A DNA stretch of 64,000 nucleotides from Duganella sp. 1224 (GTDB lineage: Bacteria; Pseudomonadota; Gammaproteobacteria; Burkholderiales; Burkholderiaceae_D), in the NCBI RefSeq assembly GCF_013408245.1, contig NZ_JACBYS010000002.1, forward strand, positions 806,001 through 870,000, in the 5' to 3' direction. A program made the position numbers and the translations under genes. Position 1 is the stretch's first letter; each line of letters opens with the position of its first letter. Below, piece after piece: positions 17,082 to 24,878 of this stretch. The notes under the pieces were generated by a model. That model ran no database searches. It worked only from the letters and a program-made list of their open reading frames with translations, and had not been told where the DNA came from.

Positions 17082-18263
17082 ATGCAACCATGGGCCATCC
17101 TCGTGTGCGCCGCCGCCTTGCTGGGCGGCTGCGCCAGTCAGCCGGCGCATCAGGCGCCGGCGCAGCAACTGTTCCACGACCAATTGTTCCAGCCGGCCAG
17201 CCGGCCGATCGACACCGCCAGCGTGTTCGCGCTGACGCCGGCCATGCGCGACTACGTGCGCCACGAGATCGGCACGCCCGGCCCCGGCCGCGACGTCCGC
17301 CGCGTGCTGTTCGACGCCCTGTACCGGCGCGACAAGCTGCAGCTGGAATACGACGCCGCCATGACCCGCACCGCCGCCGAAACCTTCGCCGCGCGCTCCG
17401 GCAACTGCCTGTCGCTGGCCATCATGACCGCCGCGCTGGCGCGCGAGCTGAAGATGCCGGTGATCTTCCAGCAGGTGCAGGTGGACGAGGTATGGAGCCG
17501 CGCCGGCAACCTGTACTTCGCCAGCAACCACGTCAACCTGTCGCTGGGGCGGCCGCTGGCGGGCCAGAACCCCTACATGGCCACCACCATGGACGTGGCC
17601 AACTCGCTGACGGTGGACTTCATCCCGATCCCGCCCAAGGCGCGCGAGAACGCGCGGCCGCTGACCGAGCAGACGGTGCTGGCCATGTACCTCAACAACC
17701 GCGCCGCCGAGCTGCTGGCCGCCGGCCAGGTCGACGACGCCTACTGGGCCGCGCGCCGCTCGGCCGAGGTGGATCCGCTGTTCATCAACGCCTACAACAC
17801 GCTGGGCGTGATCTACCAGCACCACGGCAACCCGGCCGAGGCCGAACAGGTGCTGCGCTACGCGCACAGCCAGCTGCCGGACAACACCATTTACCTGTCC
17901 AATCTGGCGCAGACGCTGGACAACAACCACCAGCCGGAAGAGGCGGCCGCGCTGCGCGCCCGGCTGGCGCGACTCGAGCCCTATCCGCCGTTCTACTTCT
18001 TCACCCAGGGCCAGGAAGCCATGCAGCTGGGCGACTACGCGCGCGCGCGCACGCTGTTCGAGCGCGAGCTGGACCGGGTGCCGGATTACCACGAGCTGCA
18101 CTTCTGGCTGGCGATGGCCAACTACCAGTTGGGCAATCTGCGCGCGGCCGACCGCCACCTGGCGCTGGCGATGGAAAACAGCACCACGCGCAGCGACCAC
18201 GCGCTGTACTCGGCCAAGCTCGACCGCCTGCGCGCGCACGCCGCGCAGTTGCGGCAAAAATAG
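17082..18263 (+). CDS. TPR lipoprotein with transglutaminase-like domain
   Basis: A 393-residue lipoprotein: signal peptide ending LLGGC with Cys17 as the lipidated residue. Residues about 95-180 resemble a transglutaminase/bacterial peptidase-like fold (SGNCLSLAIMTAALARELKM with the Cys, then SNHVNLSL with the His). The C-terminal half holds four or more TPR units (AYNTLGVIYQHHGNPAEAEQVL, IYLSNLAQTLDNNHQPEEAAAL and similar). The ATG at 17082 is preceded by GGGAGACAGT; the frame is open for 79 codons upstream but without any signal sequence. Role in the envelope is unknown. Confidence 0.78.
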   Translation: MQPWAILVCAAALLGGCASQPAHQAPAQQLFHDQLFQPASRPIDTASVFALTPAMRDYVRHEIGTPGPGRDVRRVLFDALYRRDKLQLEYDAAMTRTAAETFAARSGNCLSLAIMTAALARELKMPVIFQQVQVDEVWSRAGNLYFASNHVNLSLGRPLAGQNPYMATTMDVANSLTVDFIPIPPKARENARPLTEQTVLAMYLNNRAAELLAAGQVDDAYWAARRSAEVDPLFINAYNTLGVIYQHHGNPAEAEQVLRYAHSQLPDNTIYLSNLAQTLDNNHQPEEAAALRARLARLEPYPPFYFFTQGQEAMQLGDYARARTLFERELDRVPDYHELHFWLAMANYQLGNLRAADRHLALAMENSTTRSDHALYSAKLDRLRAHAAQLRQK

Positions 18264-18328
18264 CCGCACACGGCGCGCCGGCGCGGCCGCCGCCACCGCA
18301 TGACGATGGTATGCTGAGCAAGCTTGGC

Positions 18329-18357
18329 TTGACACCCAGTTGCGTTCGCGCAACAAT
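18329..18357 (+). promoter_or_regulatory. Sigma-70-like promoter for the surface lipoprotein gene
   Basis: TTGACA at 18329-18334 and AACAAT at 18352-18357 are 17 bases apart and stand 54 bases before the ATG at 18411. The spacer contains the small inverted repeat TTGCG/CGCAA. Confidence 0.5.
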
Positions 18358-18410
18358 TGCAAGTAAATTAAGCAACGTCAAGCTAGCTGTATCTACCTAA
18401 GGATTTTGTC

Positions 18411-21017
18411 ATGCTGAGATTCAGGCCCGCCCACGCCGCCCCCCTCCTGATTGCCGTGCTGCTGGCTGGCTGCGGCGGCGGTGGCGGGGGTGGCGGCGGC
18501 ACCACCGGCGGCGGCACCACCACGCCGGCCACCAGCCCCGCCCTCACCTTCACCCCGGCCGCGTTCACCGGCAATGTCACGGCCGGCACCTCGCTGACCG
18601 CCAACATCACCGCCAACGTCACCCGGCCGGGCGACTTCACCAACGCCAGCGTCACCGCCGTGGTGGTCGACAGCGCCGGCGTGCTGCTGCCGAACATGCA
18701 GCTGGTGCAGGACAGCGCCAGCCAGTACCACGCGGTGCTGCAGACCGCGCCGTCGCTGGCGGCCGGCAATTACAAGGGCAGCTTCAGCGTGCGGCTGTGC
18801 CGCGACAGCGCCTGCGCCAGCCAGTTCCCCGGCTCGCCGGTGGCGCTGCCGTACGACATCACCGTGCAGCCGGCCGGCAGCGCGACTTTCACCGCCGTGC
18901 CGGCCATGCCGCTGACCGCCACCGCCCAGAGCGGCGGCGCGGCGCCGTCGGGCGTGACGGTGGCCATCACCAGCGGCGGCAGCTGGACTGCCGCCAGCGG
19001 CGCCGGCTGGCTCAAGCTGAGCGCCACCAGCGGCAGCGGCAACGCCAGCCTCGGCGTCAGCTACGACGCCAGCGGCCTGGCCGCCGGCACCTACACCAGC
19101 AACCTCACCGTCACCAGCGGCGGCAGCACCATCACGCTGCCAGCCACGCTGACCGTGCTGCCGGCCGGGCTGGTGCTGGATAACAACAGCCTGACCTTCA
19201 CCGTCATCAACGGCGCGCCAGCGCCGAGCCAGGTGGTGCGTCTGGATACCGACAACAAGATCACCACCGCCTGGACCGCCAGCAGCAACACGCCATGGCT
19301 GGGCGTGTCGCCAGCCAGCGGCACCACCCCGGCCACCGCCGTGCTGACCGTGGATCCGACGGTCGGCACACTGGCCAGCGGCAGCTACCCCGGCTCGATC
19401 ACCATCAAGCCCACCGGCCTGGCCGACCGCACGCTGCCGGTCACGCTCAACCTGACCCCAGCCACGCTGCAGACCTCGACCGACACGATCACACTGGGCG
19501 GCACCTACGGCCGCGACTTCAGCGCCGCCCAGATCGCCCAAGCGCTCAAGCTGACGCTCAACACCAGCACCAACAGCTGGCCGTGGAGACTTGGCCACGT
19601 GCCGCTGTGGGTCAGCGCCAGCAGCGCCGGCGGCACGGTCAACGCGGCCGGCGCCAGCACCACCTTCAAGGGCCTGCCGGGCGCGGCCCCGGCCGGGCGC
19701 AACCTGGGCGCGCTGGAAGTCGTGGCCCAGGTCAACGGCGACACCGTCAGCTCCTTGCTGCAGGTGGTGATGAACAAGGATCAGCACAAGCTGCTGCCGG
19801 CCACCACCGCCGTGGCGTTTGTCAGCACGCCGACCTGGAACGTGGTCCGCCGCACCATCACCGTCAGCGACAACTTCAACGCCTTCGGCGGCATGAGCGC
19901 CACCAGCGACCAGGCCTGGCTGGTGGTCGCCGTCAGCGGCAACCAGCTGACGCTGACCGTCGACCCGAGCCAGCAGCTGGCCGACACCCTGGTCACCGGC
20001 ACCATCACGCTGACGCCTTCCGATCCGGACGCGACAGCGCCGGAGCCGATCCGCGTGGCCTTGTGGAAGGGGGCGGCCGCGCCCGGCGCCACCGTCAGCA
20101 CTTCGCTGCCCTACACCACCGTGATCACCGACCCGTTGCGGCCATACGCCTACGCGCACAACGGCGGCGCCTACATCGACGTCTACAATCTGTACACCGG
20201 CCAGAAGGAAGCCAGCATCACCGGCTTCTCGATCAGGCTCGGCGACATGACCACCAGCCCCAACGGTGACACGCTGTACGTGATGGACATCGATAACAGC
20301 CGCATCACCACGGTCGACCTGGCCACCCGCAACATCAACGGCCAGGTGCCGCTGGCGGCAGCGGCCACGGCCGCCACCCGCATCAAGGCCATCCGTCCCA
20401 ACGGCGTTGGCATGCTGGCGCTCAGCGACGGCCAGCTGTACCTGACCGCCAACAACAGCCGCCTGGCCAACCTGCCGCTGAGCGGCGGCACGCTGGCCGC
20501 CAGCGCCGACGGCAAGCACGTGGTGCAGCAGAGCGAGGGCGCCGCCACCGTCCAGCACACCACCGTCAGCGTCGACTACGCGGCGCTGGCCGGCGGCACG
20601 CTGTTCGCCGCCAAACTGGCCAACGCCAGCCACGCCAGCCCCGGCACGCAAGGCCAGGACCTGTGGGTCAACGCCGACGGCAGCCGCCTGATCTACGCCG
20701 CCGGCACGCCCAAATCGTGCACCATCATGGATGGCAGCAACCTCGGCATCCTCGGCTACCTGGCCATCGGCGACGCCGTCCCCAACAACGTGGCGGTGCT
20801 GCTGGACGGCCGCATCGTCTGCGCCGGCGCCGCGCGCGGCAACACCAACGACGTCTACCTGTACGACAGCACCGGCGCCCGCCTGATCCAGCAATACAAG
20901 CTCAACAGCGCCGGCAAGGCCCTGCTGCCACGCCAGCTGGCCGCCTCCGGCGACGGCTGGATCCTGGCCGGCATCACCGAAGACGGCACCCTCAGCTTCC
21001 TGCCGATCGGCCCGTAA
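18411..21017 (+). CDS. Large surface lipoprotein with BACON-like repeats and beta-propeller-like C-terminus
   Basis: An 868-residue lipoprotein: signal peptide ending LLAGC (Cys21) followed by a Gly-rich linker and Thr/Pro spacer. From about residue 35 to 560 there are several beta-sandwich repeats, some with the BACON-type pattern GAGWLKLSATSGSGNASLGV and GLAAGTYTSNLTVTSGGS. The last 300 residues have repeated short strands (GDTLYVMDIDNSRITTVDL, DLWVNADGSRLIYA) that read like propeller blades. No catalytic motif is seen. It may be an adhesin or carbohydrate-binding surface protein. A 17-bp-spaced promoter lies just upstream. Confidence 0.72.
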   Translation: MLRFRPAHAAPLLIAVLLAGCGGGGGGGGGTTGGGTTTPATSPALTFTPAAFTGNVTAGTSLTANITANVTRPGDFTNASVTAVVVDSAGVLLPNMQLVQDSASQYHAVLQTAPSLAAGNYKGSFSVRLCRDSACASQFPGSPVALPYDITVQPAGSATFTAVPAMPLTATAQSGGAAPSGVTVAITSGGSWTAASGAGWLKLSATSGSGNASLGVSYDASGLAAGTYTSNLTVTSGGSTITLPATLTVLPAGLVLDNNSLTFTVINGAPAPSQVVRLDTDNKITTAWTASSNTPWLGVSPASGTTPATAVLTVDPTVGTLASGSYPGSITIKPTGLADRTLPVTLNLTPATLQTSTDTITLGGTYGRDFSAAQIAQALKLTLNTSTNSWPWRLGHVPLWVSASSAGGTVNAAGASTTFKGLPGAAPAGRNLGALEVVAQVNGDTVSSLLQVVMNKDQHKLLPATTAVAFVSTPTWNVVRRTITVSDNFNAFGGMSATSDQAWLVVAVSGNQLTLTVDPSQQLADTLVTGTITLTPSDPDATAPEPIRVALWKGAAAPGATVSTSLPYTTVITDPLRPYAYAHNGGAYIDVYNLYTGQKEASITGFSIRLGDMTTSPNGDTLYVMDIDNSRITTVDLATRNINGQVPLAAAATAATRIKAIRPNGVGMLALSDGQLYLTANNSRLANLPLSGGTLAASADGKHVVQQSEGAATVQHTTVSVDYAALAGGTLFAAKLANASHASPGTQGQDLWVNADGSRLIYAAGTPKSCTIMDGSNLGILGYLAIGDAVPNNVAVLLDGRIVCAGAARGNTNDVYLYDSTGARLIQQYKLNSAGKALLPRQLAASGDGWILAGITEDGTLSFLPIGP

Positions 21018-21023
21018 GCGCCG

Positions 21024-21382
21024 TCAACGCCCCAATGCCCGCCACGCCGCCAGCTTCTGCGCGAAGGACATGGCGGCATGGGCGGGCGACGTCGACGGCA
21101 GCACCACGGTGCGGTAGCCCGCGGCGGCAAACTGCGGCGCGAACTTGCCGGAGGTCTGGCCGTTGAAGCCCACCGTGTGCAGCCGCGGGCACAGTTCGCG
21201 CAGGCGCGCGAAATCATTGGCGGCCGGCTTGCGGATCGCCGAGTCCAGGCTGCCCTCGCGCTCGCACGCGCCCAGCACATCCCACAGCCCGATGCCATGC
21301 GCCAGCAAGCGCGGCAAGCGCTCGGCATAGGGCAAGTCGGCCAGCGGTTCGCCGGTCAACGCCGACAGGATCGGCCACAGAT
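21024..21382 (-). pseudogene. 3' part of an interrupted hypoxanthine/uracil-DNA glycosylase gene
   Basis: The frame reads HLWPILSALTGEPLADLPYA and goes on through GIGLWDVLGA, REGSLDSAI, VGFNGQTSGKF and LPSTSPAHAAMSF, the ordered motifs of family-6 uracil-DNA glycosylases (DNA-deoxyinosine glycosylases). The N-terminal 43 or so residues are missing here and are found at 23,935-24,060 on the same strand, separated by a 2.55-kb insert. Joining the two pieces restores ...HPRN-HLWPIL... in frame with no codon lost. Upstream of 21,382 the open frame continues into unrelated insert DNA. Confidence 0.88.
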
Positions 21383-21484
21383 GATTGATGTTTTGGTTAA
21401 TTTGACACGCCACAGAAATTTCGTGTCGACTGATATATCTGCTTGAGCTAGACTTGGTAAAAAAACAAATCTCGATAGGCAGAC

Positions 21485-21940
21485 ATGCAAATGCACTTTG
21501 ACGCAGACAAGGTTGCACAGCTCCTGCAAAACAAGAAGACTGCAAAAAACTGGTCAGGTTTTCGTCCCAAAGATAACCATCGCGGACTGCTAGTTGGCAC
21601 GGCGGTATTGTTTGACGACAGCGAAATTGCAATTCCTGGAATGACGTTGCAAATCGAGTTGCGCATTCCAACCGTTGTCGATGACTGCCTCATCATTTTA
21701 TCGATCTTTCAACGCCTAGGCGCTAGACGTCATCGAGCTTACCAGCTTGAGGTCTGCCCCCAGGACAAGCTCAGCCACAATGGCATAGAGGTGATCTATG
21801 GCCCACATGAGCACATGCCCCATGGGGAAGTTCGCCCTGTTCGTAAGATTGGCGTAGACTGTGGAAATTGGCAGGGTCTTGTTGATTGGTTTCTGTCGCG
21901 AACGAATATTGATCCTTTCGATCTGGAGCAACCATGCTGA
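21485..21940 (+). CDS. Uncharacterised 151-residue protein of the insert
   Basis: I do not recognise the family. The product is soluble, with a central beta-rich segment (TLQIELRIPTVVDDCLIILSIF) and a His-rich turn YGPHEHMPHGEVRPV that could bind metal or be catalytic. Small proteins with a GPH-x-H type turn do accompany DUF1828 proteins in phage and island contexts, as far as I recall, but that is weak evidence. Its last seven bases overlap the next gene, whose ribosome site GGAGCAACC lies inside it, so the two are translated together. An inverted repeat GACACG/CGTGTC stands about 70 bases upstream and may be an operator. Confidence 0.65.
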   Translation: MQMHFDADKVAQLLQNKKTAKNWSGFRPKDNHRGLLVGTAVLFDDSEIAIPGMTLQIELRIPTVVDDCLIILSIFQRLGARRHRAYQLEVCPQDKLSHNGIEVIYGPHEHMPHGEVRPVRKIGVDCGNWQGLVDWFLSRTNIDPFDLEQPC

Positions 21941-22680
21941 ACTGCGAATGGGCGCAGACGCTTACCCGATACGACTGCAAGCCCGTACGGGGCATACGGG
22001 GCGAGCTTGGGCTGCGGATTGGAACTCCTTTCAGTCTGCCCGATGATGCAGCAATTATCCTTTACATTATCCAGGCTGGCGATGGCCACTTGAAGATCAG
22101 CGATAATGGCGACACATTTGCGCACTTGAGCGCATTGGGTCTCGACCTGACTCACCATGCAAAAGTTCGCGCTTTGCGGGACCTCGTCATGCCCCACGGC
22201 CTCACTTTGGGGGATGAGGGAGACTTCAAACTACTTACCCAAAACAAGAATGCAGCATGGAATTTTGCGCGCAGTGTTACTGCACTTTTGGCCGTAGCAC
22301 AGTGGGCTAGAGGACAGATGAATGATTCGGCTGTTGAGCATGATCTTCTTGCGGAAGCTGAGCCGTATATTTTAGCTCGCAATCCCTCGGTCAAGGTCAA
22401 GCGTCGTGTACATGTTCGCGGAGCATCAGCGGTTGACCACATTTTTGACTTCGAACACGGTAATGAAGTCATCGACGTCATTTCCCCGAGTCCGCAAGCG
22501 ACGGGCGGGGCGATGCGCAAAGTTGGAGATGTGTTGAACGGGCCTTTTGCTGAAACCTACTCTCCATTAATCATTGTGGATGATCGAACCGATCCCCACA
22601 AAGCAGAGAGTGAAATTGGAATACTAGCCTCGCTGGTTCGAGCACAACCTTTCTCAGCTCTGGTTAAGCCTTTGCACTAA
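21934..22680 (+). CDS. DUF1828/DUF1829-like protein
   Basis: A 248-residue protein. The N-terminal half has the DUF1828 pattern: FSLPDDAAIILYIIQAGDG, then LKISDNGDTFAHLSALGLDL. The C-terminal half (FDFEHGNEVIDVISPSPQA, SPLIIVDDRTDP, and an ending LVRAQPFSALV) fits the DUF1829 partner domain. The function of these domains is not established; they are scattered in phages and genomic islands. The start ATG at 21934 overlaps the upstream stop by seven bases. Lower GC than the chromosome on either side. Confidence 0.68.
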   Translation: MLNCEWAQTLTRYDCKPVRGIRGELGLRIGTPFSLPDDAAIILYIIQAGDGHLKISDNGDTFAHLSALGLDLTHHAKVRALRDLVMPHGLTLGDEGDFKLLTQNKNAAWNFARSVTALLAVAQWARGQMNDSAVEHDLLAEAEPYILARNPSVKVKRRVHVRGASAVDHIFDFEHGNEVIDVISPSPQATGGAMRKVGDVLNGPFAETYSPLIIVDDRTDPHKAESEIGILASLVRAQPFSALVKPLH

Positions 22681-22736
22681 GCACGCTCCGCGCTCAATGT
22701 TTACTACAACGTATTACCTCATGGCCTAGAGGTTTT

Positions 22737-23387
22737 CTATGTCGTGTGAAGGCCATGCAGCGCAAGCTTAATTTGACCGGATGATTCAATTCTTTTGCTC
22801 TCCAAGTGACGGCAAAACTGAGCCATATCGTCCAACATGCCTTCGACTTCACGTGAAAAGACAAAAACATTTGTCATAAACAGGTACGGGATCGCTCCGG
22901 TTCCACGCGAATTAACAGGATATCGAAAAGTATATGAGCCAGAATCAACTGCATCAATCCTGGATGCAATATCCAGTATCCGGCGATCCAACTCCCCATT
23001 CATTGCCAGCAACTCGCCTGAATTGACGCTAATAATCGGTTTGGCCATCTCAGCCAAAGCCAGCAACGAGTGCTCCCGCCATAGTTTGGGCAACGCTGCT
23101 TTTAACTCCATCTCGTTGATTGTCACCACGGCAGCCTTGTAGACGATCGCTTTAAGATATAGCTCGATCGCGTGACGATAAAGGAACAAAATCGGAAGAG
23201 CTCCTTCATCAATAGTGCCGTGTATGCGTTGTTGGTACATCGACACAAGACACATAGCAGCTCTGCGATAATTATGTGCATATACCGTGAGATCTTGCGT
23301 GGGCTGCCCTTGCCAATTGATCAGCGCATTTCCATACGTATAAAGAGGTGCAGCAAAGAATTCATGAATTGGGGGCGATTTTTTCAT
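22737..23387 (-). CDS. HEPN-like protein coupled to a DNA glycosylase
   Basis: A 216-residue helical protein. The segment LPILFLYRHAIELYLKAIVY is of the kind found in HEPN-domain proteins (R-H-x-x-E-L-x-L-K), a fold shared by many toxin RNases and nucleotide-binding partners. A clean catalytic Rx4-6H motif is not obvious, so activity is open. I chose the ATG at 23387: it overlaps the glycosylase stop by four bases (ATGA) and is preceded by a strong GGAGGG. The coupling suggests that the two proteins are made in a fixed ratio. It converges on the DUF1828 gene with 56 bases between. Confidence 0.62.
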   Translation of the reverse strand: MKKSPPIHEFFAAPLYTYGNALINWQGQPTQDLTVYAHNYRRAAMCLVSMYQQRIHGTIDEGALPILFLYRHAIELYLKAIVYKAAVVTINEMELKAALPKLWREHSLLALAEMAKPIISVNSGELLAMNGELDRRILDIASRIDAVDSGSYTFRYPVNSRGTGAIPYLFMTNVFVFSREVEGMLDDMAQFCRHLESKRIESSGQIKLALHGLHTT

Positions 23388-23908
23388 AATCCCTCCAATA
23401 CATAAGCCAACAATTTCCACTTCGCTAGCTTTTCAGAATAAGCTAAGGTGTACGCAGGACTGCTCGATGGCAAAATAAAAACCTCGTATCGCGAGAGATG
23501 TTCCCCTAGCACTTTCATACCAAGCTTTGCAGCAGTCCCGCCATTAAATGCGATGGCTTGGACGCTGGGGAAGCGAGCAAGCAACCCCAATAAATCATTA
23601 TTTTGCCTGTCTTGAATATTGCTGTCCAAACTACCGGGACGATGTGCTTCGGCTACAACGTCCCATAGGCCAACGCTATGCTCCAGCAAAGATTGCAAGC
23701 GTGCGCCGTATTCAAGCGGCACCAGCTCAATGCCGATCACCGACGACATCAACGTCCAAAATTTATTCTGCCGATTCCCATAATATTCTTGAGCCGCTAA
23801 TGACTTATCGCCAGGAAGACTACCTAACACAAGTAGGCGAGTATTTCCGTCAACCACCGGATCAAAAGAACGCTTTCGAATAAGCTGGTTCTGATGTGCT
23901 AAAGACAT
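23384..23908 (-). CDS. Hypoxanthine/uracil-DNA glycosylase (family 6), insert-borne
   Basis: An intact 174-residue homologue of the gene that the insert interrupts. Motifs in order: TRLLVLGSLPGDKSLAAQEYY, NKFWTLM, HSVGLWDVVAEAHRPGSLDS, AIAFNGGTAAKLG and ILPSSSPAYTL. Family members remove hypoxanthine or uracil from DNA. Its ATG lies 17 bases after the TAG that ends the broken resident frame, so the resident promoter probably drives it. Base composition is lower in GC than the broken gene. No good ribosome site precedes it, which may mean reinitiation after the truncated frame. It is translationally coupled to the HEPN-like gene. Confidence 0.85.
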   Translation of the reverse strand: MSLAHQNQLIRKRSFDPVVDGNTRLLVLGSLPGDKSLAAQEYYGNRQNKFWTLMSSVIGIELVPLEYGARLQSLLEHSVGLWDVVAEAHRPGSLDSNIQDRQNNDLLGLLARFPSVQAIAFNGGTAAKLGMKVLGEHLSRYEVFILPSSSPAYTLAYSEKLAKWKLLAYVLEGL

Positions 23909-23934
23909 ATTTAGATTCTACTACGCTAGCAACG

Positions 23935-24060
23935 GTTGCGCGGATGCGCGTAGTACTGCTGCGCAGCCAGCGAGGCGGCGCCGGGAAAACTGCCAAGTAT
24001 CAGAATGCGCGTCTGCGCGTCGAGCACCGGCGCCAGGCCGGTCAGGGCGGAAGAAGTCAT
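23935..24060 (-). pseudogene. 5' part of the interrupted hypoxanthine/uracil-DNA glycosylase gene
   Basis: The start MTSSALTGLAPVLDAQTR is followed by ILILGSFPGAASLAAQQYY and AHPRN, the first motifs of family-6 glycosylases. After Asn the frame enters the insert and stops at a TAG (23,926-23,928). The remainder is at 21,024-21,382. The piece keeps the original promoter and start, and so forms a short leader in front of the insert's own glycosylase. Confidence 0.87.
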
Positions 24061-24137
24061 GCGGGCATTGTAGCGGATGGCCGCCGGCGCCACGTTCGGG
24101 TGTAGAATTTCCCAAACAATAATCGCAGGAGACAAGC

Positions 24138-24575
24138 ATGGCGCAACCCCGTACCATCGATACGCTGCTGGCCAAGTACAGCGAAAGCCACCTCCACCCC
24201 ACCAACGAGCTGATTCATTTCGTCTGCGTGCCGGTGATCGTGTTCACCCTGCTGGGCTTGCTGTGGGCGCTGCACCCGCTGGCGGCGCTGGCGGCCGTGG
24301 TGGCGTCCATGGCCTATTATGTCCGCCTGTCCCGGCCGTTCGCGCTGGGCATGGCGCTGATGGCGGCCGTGATGCTGTCCATCCTGGCGGCGTTGCCGCC
24401 GCAGACCGTCCTGCCGCTGTCGGTAAGCGTGTTCGTGCTGGCCTGGATCGGCCAGTTCATCGGCCACAAGATCGAGGGCAAAAAGCCGTCCTTTTTCGAC
24501 GACCTGCGCTTCCTGCTGATCGGCCCGCTGTTCGTGCTGAGCTTTTTGTACCGCCGCCTGCACCTCGCCTATTGA
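24138..24575 (+). CDS. Mpo1-like (DUF962) membrane protein
   Basis: A 145-residue protein with four membrane helices. The N-terminus YSESHLHPTNELIHFVCVPV and the later WIGQFIGHKIEGKKPSFFDDLRFLLIGP carry the conserved histidines of the Mpo1/DUF962 family. The yeast member is an Fe2+-dependent 2-hydroxy fatty-acid dioxygenase; whether this protein has that activity is not known. GGAGA lies eight bases before the ATG. It is divergent from the broken glycosylase gene. Confidence 0.85.
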   Translation: MAQPRTIDTLLAKYSESHLHPTNELIHFVCVPVIVFTLLGLLWALHPLAALAAVVASMAYYVRLSRPFALGMALMAAVMLSILAALPPQTVLPLSVSVFVLAWIGQFIGHKIEGKKPSFFDDLRFLLIGPLFVLSFLYRRLHLAY

Positions 24576-24576
24576 A

Positions 24577-24711
24577 CTAGCGCAACAGGGCGTAGAACAG
24601 CGCCGTCGCCGCGCCCTGGGTGCCCTCGTCCGCCAGCATCAACACCAGCGCGGTGCTCAGGGCCACATAGCCCAGCAGCGTGACGACCTTGATTTGCAGC
24701 GCGGTGCTCAT
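24577..24711 (-). CDS. Small single-pass membrane protein, 44 residues
   Basis: A short frame starting MSTALQIKVVTLLGYVALST and ending in FYALLR, with one hydrophobic helix covering about residues 8-26. A strong GGAGGG lies five bases before the ATG at 24711, which is the main reason to accept it. The gene ends one base after the stop of the Mpo1-like gene, on the opposite strand. No family is recognised. Confidence 0.6.
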   Translation of the reverse strand: MSTALQIKVVTLLGYVALSTALVLMLADEGTQGAATALFYALLR

Positions 24712-24878
24712 GGCGCCCTCCGGTTGGCGTAAATGTGACGTGTCATTTCACTATACTTGGTCTTTCGGCCAGCACACCTGAATTTACACTCCTGATACAA
24801 CTTTGGCCACGATCTGTTGCGTCGCAACAAAATGCTAGCCGCTAGGCAAGATATGGCGCGGCCAGCTATACTCGTTCG

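Larger units (their letters stand above)
21383..23934. mobile_element. 2.55-kb insert splitting a DNA glycosylase gene
   Basis: The segment separates the two halves of the resident glycosylase gene and is visibly richer in A+T than the flanks. It carries two coupled gene pairs that converge: 21,485-22,680 on plus and 23,387-23,908 on minus. The limits are set by where glycosylase coding resumes, to within a few bases. I see no transposase, integrase or resolvase, no clear terminal inverted repeat, and no convincing target duplication (CAACC at one joint, CAATC at the other). The means of insertion is therefore unknown. Confidence 0.8.

Noticed and set aside
18393..20894. 833-codon open frame on the minus strand
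   Set aside because: Shadow of the surface lipoprotein gene; repetitive Gly/Val/Ala composition, no signal or motif.
21376..23940. Target-site duplication at the insert joints
   Set aside because: CAACC and CAATC at the two joints differ and could be original coding sequence; no longer match is visible.
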